The translations under genes were made by a program, and so were the position numbers. DNA of 64,000 nucleotides from Halanaerobiales bacterium (GTDB lineage: Bacteria > Bacillota > Halanaerobiia > Halanaerobiales > Halanaerobiaceae): positions 248,001 to 312,000 of the forward strand of contig JADQBT010000010.1 of the NCBI GenBank assembly GCA_016278485.1, read 5' to 3'. Shown one piece after another: positions 26,529 through 34,135 of the stretch. How positions within the stretch are numbered: position 1 is the stretch's first letter; every line of letters begins with the position of its first letter. The notes beneath the pieces are model-generated. The model was not told the origin of the DNA. It worked only from the letters and a program-made list of their open reading frames with translations, and did no database searches.

Positions 26529-27875
26529 TTAACAGATTTTCTTTTCATTATGTGGCAAAAATAAGTTGAGCGCAATCGCTATAATCGCACCAACAGTAAT
26601 TCCAGAAGATAAAACTGTTGATAACCAGTTAGGTAGTTGAGCAACTACTTCTGGTCTAAAAGTAACACCAAGTCCAAAACTAAGTGCAATAGAAAGAATA
26701 AATATTTTTCTGTCAGAAAGTCCGCCACGTGCGACAATCTTCATACCTGAAGTTGCAACCATACCAAATAGAGCAATTGTTGCTCCACCTAATACAGGGG
26801 CCGGCATCACACTAACGAGTGCTCCAATCTTAGGTACAAGACCTAACAAGAATAATATAGAAGCAGTCGCTACCCCAACAACTCTACTACCAACTTTTGT
26901 TAATTGAATAACACCAATATTCTGACTAAAAGTTGAATTAGCTAGTGAGTTAAATACAGCTGCAAAAGCACTACCAATTCCATCTGCTAGAATACCACCA
27001 CTTAATCTTTTAGTATGAAGCTCTCCTTCAATTGGCTCACCAGAAACTTCTGCTACAGCAGTCAGATCACCAATTGACTCAACAGTAGTAATAATGTAAG
27101 CCATAATCCAGGGTAATAAATGACTGAATCTAAATGACATACCATATTTAAAAGGAACTGGAACAGTTAACCAACCTGCATCTACTATTGGTTGCATATT
27201 GATTAAACCTAGTGGTATTGCTACCAGATAACCAGCAATTAAGCCCATAGCAATTGCTCCTACTTTGACTAAACCTTTGCCAAACCTATTAGCAAATATA
27301 ATAATCATCAGAACAAAGGAACCTAATAAAAGATTCTGTACACTACCATAGTCCTGGGCTCCTGCTCCCCCACCAAAATCAGTAATACCAACTTCCATCA
27401 GTCCAAGACCAATTAACATTACAACTGTTCCAGTAACAACAGGTGGAAACAACTTTTTAGTCTGACGGATAAATCTACTTAAAATCAGTTCCACTGGAGA
27501 TGTTGCAAGAGTCATACCTAAAACCAGAGGTAAGCCACCTTCACTAGCTGCGGCTATCGCCATTGGCACAAATGTAAAGCTTGTACCTTGTACCCCTAAT
27601 AACCCAGAACCGACTGGACCAAGTTTAGTACATTGAATATAAGTTGTAACACCCGAAACCATTAAAGCCATACTAACAAAAAAACCAGTCTCTGCCGCAC
27701 TCAAACCGGCTACACCAGCTATAATTAACGGTGGTGTAATAATTCCTACAAACATAGATAACATATGTTGTAATCCTAATAAAAGCGTCTCCGGAATTGG
27801 TGGACGATCCTCTAATTTATAATCTGCCTCTTCTGTAATAACAAACTCACTTTTAGCCTCTTGCACTTCTGCCAC
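26529..27875 (-). CDS. Xanthine/uric-acid permease-like transporter, NCS2 UraA/PbuX branch
   Basis: 448-residue, ~14-segment nucleobase:cation symporter-2 protein. The family region GVQGTSFTFVPMAIA lies near residue 108, with ESIGDLTAVAEVSG (~266-279) and QNIGVIQLTKVGSR (~319-332) as substrate-binding helices. GTG start with AAGGAG about 9 nt upstream. It is unrelated in subfamily to the AzgA-type permease at 12077, so the island carries importers of both NCS2 branches. Xanthine or urate is the likely cargo next to xdhA. Confidence 0.87.
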   Translation of the reverse strand: MAEVQEAKSEFVITEEADYKLEDRPPIPETLLLGLQHMLSMFVGIITPPLIIAGVAGLSAAETGFFVSMALMVSGVTTYIQCTKLGPVGSGLLGVQGTSFTFVPMAIAAASEGGLPLVLGMTLATSPVELILSRFIRQTKKLFPPVVTGTVVMLIGLGLMEVGITDFGGGAGAQDYGSVQNLLLGSFVLMIIIFANRFGKGLVKVGAIAMGLIAGYLVAIPLGLINMQPIVDAGWLTVPVPFKYGMSFRFSHLLPWIMAYIITTVESIGDLTAVAEVSGEPIEGELHTKRLSGGILADGIGSAFAAVFNSLANSTFSQNIGVIQLTKVGSRVVGVATASILFLLGLVPKIGALVSVMPAPVLGGATIALFGMVATSGMKIVARGGLSDRKIFILSIALSFGLGVTFRPEVVAQLPNWLSTVLSSGITVGAIIAIALNLFLPHNEKKIC

Positions 27876-28002
27876 AATATTCAGCTCCTTTTAGTTTTTA
27901 AATTTAATAATTAAATTTAGTTTTTTTCCTTATCAATAGCTAAATATCCTGATTTAATGAAATTGCAAATTTTTTGATTTTTATTGCTATATTAAAATTA
28001 TG

Positions 28003-28026
28003 GCTAGGGTAGAATACTACCCCAGC
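28003..28026 (-). terminator. Candidate terminator after ygeW
   Basis: 10-bp stem GCTGGGGTAG/CTACCCTAGC (one G-U) with a 4-nt loop, 14 nt past the ygeW stop. Only a weak T-run (CATAATTTTAAT) follows on the minus strand, so termination may be partial. Confidence 0.5.
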
Positions 28027-28039
28027 TGATAAAAAATAC

Positions 28040-29023
28040 TTATTTGCTTCCCATAGTTACTGACATAACAGCTTTAGCAGTATGCAGTCTATTTTCAGCT
28101 TCATCAAAAACAATAGAATGTGGTCCATCAATCACTGAATCTTCAACTTCGTTTCCACGGTCAGCAGGTAATGCATGCATATACATTACATCGTCTTTTG
28201 CAAGTGACATCAATTCTTCTGTACATTTCCAATATTTATTGGCTTCTAAAAGATCATCAATTACATCATCACTTTTATTAGATACCCAGCTACCCCAATT
28301 TTTCGGAATAACTATATCTGCATCACGATAGGCTTCTTCCTGGTCATGAGTAATTGTTAATTTCCCATTATTCTTTTTAGCATTTTCTCTTGCTTGTTCG
28401 ATGACCCAATCAGGTAGTTCATAACCTTTAGGATAAGCAAGTGTTACATCCATACCATAACGAGGGAACAGTAATACCTGAGTAAGTGGTACAGAAATAG
28501 GCTTTTTATGACTAGTTGCATAAGCCCAGATAACTGAAACTTTAAGATTTCTTGTATCTTTTTTCTTTTCTTGAATAGTCATTAAATCTGCTAATCCCTG
28601 CATTGGATGATAAAGATCACACTGTAAGTTCATTACTGGTACTTTAGCATGCTTAGCTAAATTACGAATATAATCATTACCTATTTCCCAGAAACAATTT
28701 CTACAGGCAATACCATGGCCATAGCTACCTAAAATAACACCAGTATCTTTAGCCACCTCACCATGAGAAACCTGCATTGTTGATGTATCTAAGAAGTTTG
28801 CATGTCCACCCAGTTGAGCTAAACCAGCTTCCATTGAATTTCTAGTTCTAGTTGACTGTTCAAAAAACATCAAAAATGCTGTTTTTCTTAATAAATATGG
28901 AGTATCTACTCCCATTGCAAACTTACGCTTTAAATCAAAGGAAACATCTAAAAGTGTATCAATTTCGTCATTATTCCATTCCTGTAAAGTAATAAAATCT
29001 TTGCCCTTCATTTGTGTTTGCAT
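28040..29023 (-). CDS. ygeW: Carbamoyltransferase of the YgeW family
   Basis: 327-residue ATCase/OTCase-superfamily enzyme. Carbamoyl-phosphate loop FFEQSTRTRNS (residues ~54-64) is intact; the second-domain HALPADRGNEVEDSVIDGP replaces the HCLPA of ornithine carbamoyltransferase, which fits YgeW, whose true substrate is unsettled. Shorter than E. coli YgeW (about 396). AAGGAGG precedes the ATG. In purine-degrading clusters this enzyme is thought to phosphorolyse a ureido intermediate, giving carbamoyl phosphate and hence ATP; that role is inferred here from its ygeY neighbour. Confidence 0.85.
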   Translation of the reverse strand: MQTQMKGKDFITLQEWNNDEIDTLLDVSFDLKRKFAMGVDTPYLLRKTAFLMFFEQSTRTRNSMEAGLAQLGGHANFLDTSTMQVSHGEVAKDTGVILGSYGHGIACRNCFWEIGNDYIRNLAKHAKVPVMNLQCDLYHPMQGLADLMTIQEKKKDTRNLKVSVIWAYATSHKKPISVPLTQVLLFPRYGMDVTLAYPKGYELPDWVIEQARENAKKNNGKLTITHDQEEAYRDADIVIPKNWGSWVSNKSDDVIDDLLEANKYWKCTEELMSLAKDDVMYMHALPADRGNEVEDSVIDGPHSIVFDEAENRLHTAKAVMSVTMGSK

Positions 29024-29041
29024 TAATTTTCCTCCTTGAGT

Positions 29042-30286
29042 TTATTTAACTAAATTATCTGTTTTTTCTGGCATTTGATCTGCGTGATTATTAACAAAAA
29101 CTTTAGGTATTACAGCATAAATCGCTGCCGCTTTTACCAACTCTGATTTCCAAGTCTTTTCATTTGGCGCATGTGCTTGATCTTCATGACCAGGGCCAAA
29201 ACCAATACATGGAATACCATGACGGCCCATAATTGTCACACCATTTGTGGAAAATGTCCACTTATCAACAAGTGGGTCTTCTCCAAAAACACCTTGATAA
29301 CTTTCAACAGTGGCCTGACAGACTGGGTGGTCTTCTTCAATCAACCAGGTAGGGAAATATGATTCTATAGGATAGATAAGCCCTGTATAAGAAGGCCTCT
29401 CATACTCATACATCTCTACTGTAGCCCCTGCCGCCTGCACAGCAGGTAGATTTTTAATCTGCTCTAATGCAAACTCCCAGGTTTCACCTGCTGTTAATCT
29501 TCTGTCAATTGAAATACTACATCCATCTGCTACTGCACAACGAGAAGGAGAGCTAAAAAATATTTCTGAGACAGCAAGACTACCTTTTCCTAAAAAATCA
29601 TGCTCTGTTAAATTAGGATGCAGTGCCTTTAACTCATTAATAATTGGAGCCATTTTATAAATTGCATTTTCTCCTCTTTCAGGAGCAGAGCCGTGACAAC
29701 TTACACCATGAGTAGTTACTTTAATCTCCATTCTTCCCCTATGACCACGATATATATTACAGGATGTTGGTTCTGTAATTACGACAAACTCTGGTTTAAT
29801 ATCGTCTTCATTAATAATATACTGCCAACAGAGTCCATCACAATCTTCTTCCTGTACTGTCCCTGTAATTACGAGTGTATAGTCATCTTCTAGGCCAAGA
29901 TCTTTAATGATCTTACCTGCATAAACCATGGAAGCCATACCACCTTCTTGATCACTCGCACCTCTTCCCAGGATTATTTCATCATCTTCATAGCCTTCAT
30001 ATGGATCATAATCCCAAAGATCAGGATCACCCACACCGACTGTGTCAATATGCGCATCCATTGCTATGACATGGCTGCCATGACCAATAAATCCTAAAAC
30101 ATTTCCCATTGGGTCGATTTCTACTTTATCAAAACCTACCCGTTCCATCTCTTCTTTGATTCTTAATACAACTTTTTTTTCATCACAGCTTTCACTGGGA
30201 AGACGTATCATATCCCGTAAAAACTTACTCATTTCTGGCTTATATTGTTCTGCTTTTTCTAAAACTTTTGAAAAATCAAGCTGCAA
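29042..30286 (-). CDS. ygeY: YgeY-family M20 hydrolase
   Basis: 414-residue zinc-dependent M20 peptidase/deacylase. Metal ligands are in [31 protein letters not shown] and [31 protein letters not shown] follows. Start taken as TTG 30286 because AGGAGGT lies seven bases upstream; the GTG at 30295 is inside that SD. YgeY accompanies selenium/molybdenum hydroxylase loci and probably hydrolyses an acyl-amino or ureido acid made from the purine ring. Adjacent to ygeW, as in E. coli. Confidence 0.88.
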   Translation of the reverse strand: MQLDFSKVLEKAEQYKPEMSKFLRDMIRLPSESCDEKKVVLRIKEEMERVGFDKVEIDPMGNVLGFIGHGSHVIAMDAHIDTVGVGDPDLWDYDPYEGYEDDEIILGRGASDQEGGMASMVYAGKIIKDLGLEDDYTLVITGTVQEEDCDGLCWQYIINEDDIKPEFVVITEPTSCNIYRGHRGRMEIKVTTHGVSCHGSAPERGENAIYKMAPIINELKALHPNLTEHDFLGKGSLAVSEIFFSSPSRCAVADGCSISIDRRLTAGETWEFALEQIKNLPAVQAAGATVEMYEYERPSYTGLIYPIESYFPTWLIEEDHPVCQATVESYQGVFGEDPLVDKWTFSTNGVTIMGRHGIPCIGFGPGHEDQAHAPNEKTWKSELVKAAAIYAVIPKVFVNNHADQMPEKTDNLVK

Positions 30287-30309
30287 TATAGTCACCTCCT
30301 AAGATATTT

Positions 30310-30861
30310 TTAGAAATTAGGTGGAGTAATCGCTGATATAAATATCAGGTCAGTATCTCCAATACTAATTAATTTGTGAGGAATACTAGCTTTATAATAA
30401 ACACTGTCTCCAGGGTCTAAAACATACACTTCTTCCCCAATTTCCATCCTCATCTTACCCTCTAAAACCAAAGTACATTCTTCGCCGTTATGGGATAAAG
30501 GTGTATCAAGTGTTGCTGCACCAGGTTCTAATCTTGCCTGAATTATTTCCATTTCGTGTTTAAGATCAGGAGATATCAGTTCAAAAGTCAAATGAGAACC
30601 TGGAAACTTTAATACTTTTCTTTCTTCTTTGCGGACAACCGCATTATGACTCTCGTTTTCTACTAAAAAGAAAAATATTGGTACCTCAAGAGCTTTAGCA
30701 ATTTCCCGTAGCGCAGTAATTGAAGGTTCAGCCAGACCTCTCTCGACTTGACTTAAATAACTTGAGGTTTTACCTATTTTATCGGCAAGTTTCGCCAGAC
30801 TCAAGCTTTGAGACAATCTCATTTTTCTAATTTTTGCTCCTAATCTTTCATTCTCAGTCAC
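30310..30861 (-). CDS. XRE-family regulator with C-terminal cupin sensor domain
   Basis: 183 residues: HTH_3 domain at ~9-63 (LSLAKLADKIGKTSSYLSQV) and a cupin barrel at ~105-175 (THE-like metal site replaced by SHNGEECTLVLEG, then DPGDSVYYKASIPHKL). PuuR-like architecture, in which the cupin binds a small metabolite. GTG start. It lies inside the catabolic operon between ygeY and the threonine-synthase-like gene, so it probably controls the island in response to a pathway intermediate (inference). Confidence 0.87.
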   Translation of the reverse strand: MTENERLGAKIRKMRLSQSLSLAKLADKIGKTSSYLSQVERGLAEPSITALREIAKALEVPIFFFLVENESHNAVVRKEERKVLKFPGSHLTFELISPDLKHEMEIIQARLEPGAATLDTPLSHNGEECTLVLEGKMRMEIGEEVYVLDPGDSVYYKASIPHKLISIGDTDLIFISAITPPNF

Positions 30862-30862
30862 T

Positions 30863-32116
30863 TTATTTTGTCACTCCTAGCTCCTTAAATAATTCTACCA
30901 ATTGATCCATATCTGGTTTTACTTTTAAAGGATCACCTGCTGCTTTTCGTGCATTAGCTACATCTTTTAACCCATTCCCAGTAATAACCGTTACTACCTT
31001 AGCATCAGTACTAATAATTCCTTCTGCTATTGCTTTTTTAAGACCAGCCAGACCTGTAACACCTGCCGGTTCACCAAAAACACCAGTAGTACGCCCTGTA
31101 ATTTTCATCATCTCTAAAATTTCCTCGTCACTAACATTAATCATATCACCATTAGAAGCTTTAACTGCTCTAACCGCTTTTATCCAATTACGAGGCTTAC
31201 CCACTGCAATACTATCTGCAAGTGTATTCTCAGATTCTACTTCAAGCGGGTTGCCTGTTTTAAATGATTTAGTAATTGGAGCACAACCTTCTGCTTGAAC
31301 ACCTAAAAATTTTGGCATTTTGTCTATAAAACCAATCTGTTGCAGATCATATAAACCTTTCCAGGCACCAGCAATTGTACAACCATCACCCACTGAATAA
31401 ACAACCCAGTCGGGCATCAACCAATTTAACTGCTCGGCGATCTCTAAAGAGATCGTCTTTTTGCCCTCAACTAAATAAGGATTGATTGCAGCATTCCGGT
31501 TATACCAACCCCATTTTTTAATTGCTTCATCAGATAAATAAAATGCTTCTTCATAAGACCCTTGCACAGATACTACCTGAGCGCCATAGATTAATAATTG
31601 TGCCAGCTTTCCAGCTGGTGCACGTTCAGGTACAAAAATTACTGCATCCATTTCGCCGCCCATTGAGGCGATATTTCCCGCCAATGAAGACGCTGCATTT
31701 CCTGTTGATGAACAGGCTACAGTCTTTGCTCCTGCCTCTTGCGCCTTTACAACAGCCATGGCTGAAGCCCTATCCTTTAAAGAGCCTGTTGGATTTAATC
31801 CATCATCTTTTAATATTAAATTTTCAAGTCCTAATTCTTTAGCTAATGCAGGTGTCTCATAAATTGGCGTCCATCCCACTGCCAGAGCTGGCTTTTTAGT
31901 AAGTGGATCAATAGGCAATAAAGGTGTATAGCGCCAGATACTCTTATCTTGATTAGCAGCTAATTCATCTTTAGACCAATCCTTTGCAATTGCCTGATAA
32001 TCATATTCAACATCTAGTAGACCTTTCTCATCACATTGATCACATAAATATCTATCTGCCTTTGGTTCATATTTTGCTCCACAATTGATACAAACTAAAC
32101 TTTTAACATATTTCAT
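30863..32116 (-). CDS. Threonine-synthase-like PLP enzyme with N-terminal zinc ribbon
   Basis: 417-residue fold-type-II PLP enzyme. N-terminal zinc ribbon (CINCG ... CDQC), PLP lysine in DGLNPTGSLKDRASA, and the phosphate loop CSSTGNAASSLAGN. Start ATG 32116 is preferred over GTG 32122 from the SD GAAGG. True threonine synthase normally lies with homoserine genes; here it is between the regulator and another PLP enzyme in a purine island. It may therefore carry out ammonia-lyase or beta-replacement chemistry on a pathway amino acid, perhaps in the place occupied by the diaminopropionate lyase ygeX elsewhere. That is inference. Confidence 0.75.
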   Translation of the reverse strand: MKYVKSLVCINCGAKYEPKADRYLCDQCDEKGLLDVEYDYQAIAKDWSKDELAANQDKSIWRYTPLLPIDPLTKKPALAVGWTPIYETPALAKELGLENLILKDDGLNPTGSLKDRASAMAVVKAQEAGAKTVACSSTGNAASSLAGNIASMGGEMDAVIFVPERAPAGKLAQLLIYGAQVVSVQGSYEEAFYLSDEAIKKWGWYNRNAAINPYLVEGKKTISLEIAEQLNWLMPDWVVYSVGDGCTIAGAWKGLYDLQQIGFIDKMPKFLGVQAEGCAPITKSFKTGNPLEVESENTLADSIAVGKPRNWIKAVRAVKASNGDMINVSDEEILEMMKITGRTTGVFGEPAGVTGLAGLKKAIAEGIISTDAKVVTVITGNGLKDVANARKAAGDPLKVKPDMDQLVELFKELGVTK

Positions 32117-32138
32117 TTTCACACCTTCTCAAGACTTA

Positions 32139-33611
32139 TTAAAGTTCTTTAAGCAGGCCTGTTCTTTCATTAAAATCTTCAATTAATTTGTCAATTTCAT
32201 CAGCCTGTTTATGCAGTTCGCCCCAATAATTATCATAATCATACCACTGGCTTGCCAGTTCCTCTGAAGACTTACCTTGTTGTTCTATCCAGGTATAATA
32301 CTTCAAATTATGGACTCTTTTACGTTCTTGATAACCCATTTCAAGAGTATTTTCAATACCAATATCTTCTAACCATTTATGATAGTCACGAATAGCGTCT
32401 TCTCGCGTATATTCTCCAAACTCTTCACGCATTTCTTCTAATCTAGAGCCATATAATTCAAGTGAATCAGTTAATAATGTCATTACCATATCATGATTGT
32501 CTAATTCATAATACTTAGCAAATTTAATGGCACCTACTAAATTAGCTATACCAGAAATACCCATCAATTCAAGTTTTCCAATAAACTCTTCGGGAACACC
32601 TTTTTCTATTAAATAATCTCTACCTACTGGCTCATTAAAAAGTCTTAATAATGCCATTGTACGATTATCGTCAATTGCTATGGCCATGTCAGTATTTTTC
32701 ACATTATGAATCCAAGGAATATGTTTATCACCAATTCCCTCAATACGATGGGCTCCAAACCCATTACTTAAAATTGTTGGACATTGTAGTGCCTCACCTA
32801 CTGCAATTTTACTTTTCGGAAAGACATCTTTTAAATAATCGCCAGCACCCAAAGTTCCAGCTGAACCACTTGTAGCAAAAAATCCTGCAAAACGATCATC
32901 TGCACGCATTTCTTTTTTAATTGCATCTTCCATAGCAGAACCAGTAACTTCATAATGCCAGAGATGGTTTCCTAATTCTTCAAATTGATTAAAAATCGTA
33001 ATATTATCTCTGGTTTCACGCAATTCCCAACATTTATCAAAAATCTCTTTTACATTACTTTCAGTTCCTGGTGTTGGAATTACTTCACCCGCTACATTAG
33101 CTAACCAATCAAAACGCTCTTTACTCATACCTTCTGGTAAAATAGCTATTGACTCACAACCAAGTAACTGGGAGTTATAGGCTCCACCTCGACAATAATT
33201 ACCTGTAGAAGGCCAAACTGCCTTTGTTGAAGTTGGATCAAACTGACCTGTAACAAGTTGTGGGGCCAGACAACCAAAAGTTGCTCCAACTTTGTGAGCA
33301 CCTGTTGGGAACCACTTACCAACAATGGCAAATATCCTTGCATCAACACCTGTCAGTTCAGAAGGGAATTCAATATAATTTACACCATCATAAAGGCCAC
33401 CTTCTTTAACTGGTTCATTTTGCCAGGTTAGACGGAATAAGTTATAACTATTTACATCCCAAAGACCTACATCTTTTAATCTGTCTTTAATTTTTTCTGG
33501 AATCAGGTCAGGATTTTTCATCTGTTTATACGTTGGGATAATGACATTCTGTTCTTTGGCTTTTTTAACTGCTCCCGCTAACTTTTTTTCATTAATTTTA
33601 AGATTTATCAT
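32139..33611 (-). CDS. Fold-type-II PLP-dependent enzyme, cysteine-synthase-like, unusual 490-residue form
   Basis: 490 residues from ATG 33611, which has AGGAGG seven bases upstream. PLP lysine is in WFPTGAHKVGATFG and a glycine-rich loop in VWPSTGNYCRGGAYNSQL; the C-terminal ~90 residues are acidic helices (YHKWLEDIGIENTLEMGYQ). About 100-150 residues longer than ordinary cysteine synthases, and not diaminopropionate ammonia-lyase by its motifs. First gene of the island, so probably well expressed. I cannot name its substrate; an amino acid derived from the opened purine ring is a reasonable guess. Confidence 0.7.
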   Translation of the reverse strand: MINLKINEKKLAGAVKKAKEQNVIIPTYKQMKNPDLIPEKIKDRLKDVGLWDVNSYNLFRLTWQNEPVKEGGLYDGVNYIEFPSELTGVDARIFAIVGKWFPTGAHKVGATFGCLAPQLVTGQFDPTSTKAVWPSTGNYCRGGAYNSQLLGCESIAILPEGMSKERFDWLANVAGEVIPTPGTESNVKEIFDKCWELRETRDNITIFNQFEELGNHLWHYEVTGSAMEDAIKKEMRADDRFAGFFATSGSAGTLGAGDYLKDVFPKSKIAVGEALQCPTILSNGFGAHRIEGIGDKHIPWIHNVKNTDMAIAIDDNRTMALLRLFNEPVGRDYLIEKGVPEEFIGKLELMGISGIANLVGAIKFAKYYELDNHDMVMTLLTDSLELYGSRLEEMREEFGEYTREDAIRDYHKWLEDIGIENTLEMGYQERKRVHNLKYYTWIEQQGKSSEELASQWYDYDNYWGELHKQADEIDKLIEDFNERTGLLKEL

Positions 33612-33756
33612 TATTCTTCCTCCTCTCAAAAAATATACTTAAATTTTTTGAAGCTAAGCATCTATTAAGTATTATTTAATTCTTACTATACATATTCAAT
33701 AAGATTTAATTAAATCCTGCTTTTTCATAATATTTTATTTATTTTTTTGAAAAAGC

Positions 33757-33784
33757 TTGCAAAGGAATTAGATTGTGATATAAT
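33757..33784 (+). promoter_or_regulatory. Promoter of the ABC-exporter leader
   Basis: TTGCAA at 33757-33762, 16-nt spacer, TATAAT at 33779-33784 with TGA extended element. Transcription would start near 33791, giving a leader of about 345 nt before the exporter start codon. Confidence 0.8.
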
Positions 33785-33843
33785 TACTTTGGTTTAAATA
33801 TAATTAACTATAAATTGCTAAAAAGAAAGGGAGGTCGTGTAGG

Positions 33844-33951
33844 ATGATTATTCTAAGAAGATCCGCTAAATTTACAGTCACAGGAGCAATCCGTCTTGTT
33901 AATTGTAAAAAAATAACATTAAATACAAAAAATACACGATCTGTAATCTAA
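33844..33951 (+). CDS. Putative 35-residue leader peptide upstream of the ABC exporter
   Basis: Short ORF with AGGGAGGT nine bases before its ATG, beginning MIILRRSAKF and ending NTRSVI. It lies between a strong promoter and two terminator hairpins, followed by a BmrCD-like exporter. This is the layout of Bacillus bmrB, a leader peptide whose translation controls downstream transcription by attenuation. It is very basic (9 Arg/Lys in 35 residues), with no signal peptide or helix of membrane type. The peptide itself may have no function apart from its translation. The rest of the 506-nt gap is described under the promoter and terminators. Confidence 0.6.
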   Translation: MIILRRSAKFTVTGAIRLVNCKKITLNTKNTRSVI

Positions 33952-33991
33952 ATTTTATTTAAGTCTTAGTATAAAATACTGGTACTTAACT

Positions 33992-34028
33992 CCACAGGTA
34001 GTGTATTAGCCTGTGGGTTTTTTATTTT
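33992..34028 (+). terminator. Attenuator terminator 1 in exporter leader
   Basis: Stem CCACAGG (33992-33998)/CCTGTGG (34010-34016) and T-rich tail GTTTTTTATTTT, 40 nt after the leader-peptide stop. A small hairpin AGTAT/ATACT at 33968-33980 precedes it. Codons 13-14 of the leader contain CACAGG (33879-33884), the same sequence as the 5' arm, so it could compete for the 3' arm. Confidence 0.75.
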
Positions 34029-34080
34029 ATATGGTATTTTCATATATTATAAATTTACATAACAATAATCTATCATTCCT

Positions 34081-34110
34081 ACCACAGGTGTTTTTGCGCC
34101 TGTGGTTTTT
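34081..34110 (+). terminator. Attenuator terminator 2 in exporter leader
   Basis: ACCACAGG (34081-34088)/CCTGTGGT (34099-34106) then a T-run, 26 nt before the exporter start. The stem repeats that of terminator 1, so the two form a tandem block that must both be passed. Confidence 0.75.
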
Positions 34111-34135
34111 CATTTAAAGAAAGTGGTGAATAACT

